From NCBI GenBank assembly GCA_018968785.1, contig JAGWZN010000056.1, positions 1 through 5,649 on the forward strand: a DNA stretch of 5,649 nt, given 5' to 3'. Both the position numbers and the translations under genes were made by a program. Below, piece after piece: positions 5,357 through 5,649 of the stretch. The stretch comes from Patescibacteria group bacterium (GTDB lineage: Bacteria > Patescibacteriota > UBA1384 > CAILIB01). The notes beneath the pieces were generated by a model that ran no database searches, was not told the origin of the DNA, and saw nothing but the letters and a program-made list of their open reading frames with translations. Position 1 is the first letter of the stretch; each line of letters opens with the position of its first letter.

Positions 5357-5649
5357 TTACAACTCGATCACCGAGGCCCTATCTCCCAGCAACTTCTCCA
5401 CAGTCCCCAATTCGGTAGTGGTCATAATCACCTGATACTCCCCGAACACCTTCACCAACCGGCGGCGGCGCTCGCTGTCCAACTCGGAAAAGATATCATC
5501 CAAGAGCAAAACCGGCTTTGTCTCATTCTTCTCTTTCAAATACTGAAGCTCGGCTATCTTAAACGCCACCAGGAGCGAACGAGATTGGCCGCGCGACATC
5601 GACTCATGAACCGGATGCTCGCCCCAAAACACCTCCATGTCCTCCCGAT
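5357..5649 (-). CDS. recF: DNA replication and repair protein RecF, C-terminal end only
   Basis: RecF is an SMC-like ATPase that binds single-/double-strand DNA junctions and, with RecO and RecR, loads RecA at gaps. Only the last 96 residues are visible; the gene continues past the right edge, and the ATG at 5636-5638 is internal (RED precedes it, matching the 'RDD' of the family). The ABC signature is SMSRGQSRS, and Walker B is VLLLDDIFSELD followed by SERRR. The closing VIMTTTELGTVEKLL matches the RecF C-terminus. The stop is TAA 5357-5359. It reads in the same direction as the toxin-antitoxin operon, whose -35 box begins 9 bases downstream, and no terminator is visible between them. Confidence 0.93.
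   Translation of the reverse strand, partial: REDMEVFWGEHPVHESMSRGQSRSLLVAFKIAELQYLKEKNETKPVLLLDDIFSELDSERRRRLVKVFGEYQVIMTTTELGTVEKLLGDRASVIEL

Overview
This looks like a bacterial chromosome segment, most likely from a Candidate Phyla Radiation (Patescibacteria) genome, Parcubacteria-like. That placement is an inference. It rests on the style of the penicillin-binding protein 2 (GEYPSGST..K, FPDWK and WYIGDTYH...GQG segments), the short DUF721 protein, the type-4 uracil-DNA glycosylase overlapping an RNase J gene, and the long basic/proline-rich N-terminal extension on that RNase J. No 16S rRNA or ribosomal protein is present to confirm it. TAA, TGA and TAG all end genes here, so the standard bacterial code fits.

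Left part, + strand (1-4560): the 3' end of mrdA (PBP2, cell-wall elongation transpeptidase), a short DUF721/DciA-like gene 18 bases later, then a promoter (TTGACA-17-TAAACT) overlapping the end of that gene. The promoter precedes a two-gene unit: a family-4 uracil-DNA glycosylase with an Fe-S cluster, and ribonuclease J, joined by an ATGA overlap. The RNase J frame is broken by one in-frame TAA at 4375-4377. The next 60 codons, to the TAG at 4558-4560, still encode a typical RNase J C-terminus. This is the most unusual feature of the window.

Right part, - strand (5649-4654): the 3' end of recF enters from the right edge and stops at 5357. Immediately downstream is an AT-rich type II toxin-antitoxin pair, an AbrB-fold antitoxin followed by a PIN-domain (VapC-like) toxin with an ATGA overlap. 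The pair has its own promoter (TTGACA-17-TACAGT). Three copies of TMTCCTTACT lie over the promoter and start codon and look like the autoregulatory operator. The predicted transcript is almost leaderless.

The rnj and toxin genes converge on 4561-4653, where I see no convincing gene or terminator. Functionally the window mixes cell-wall synthesis, DNA repair and replication (UDG, RecF, possibly a DnaB-loading DciA-like protein), RNA decay (RNase J) and a probably acquired toxin-antitoxin module.
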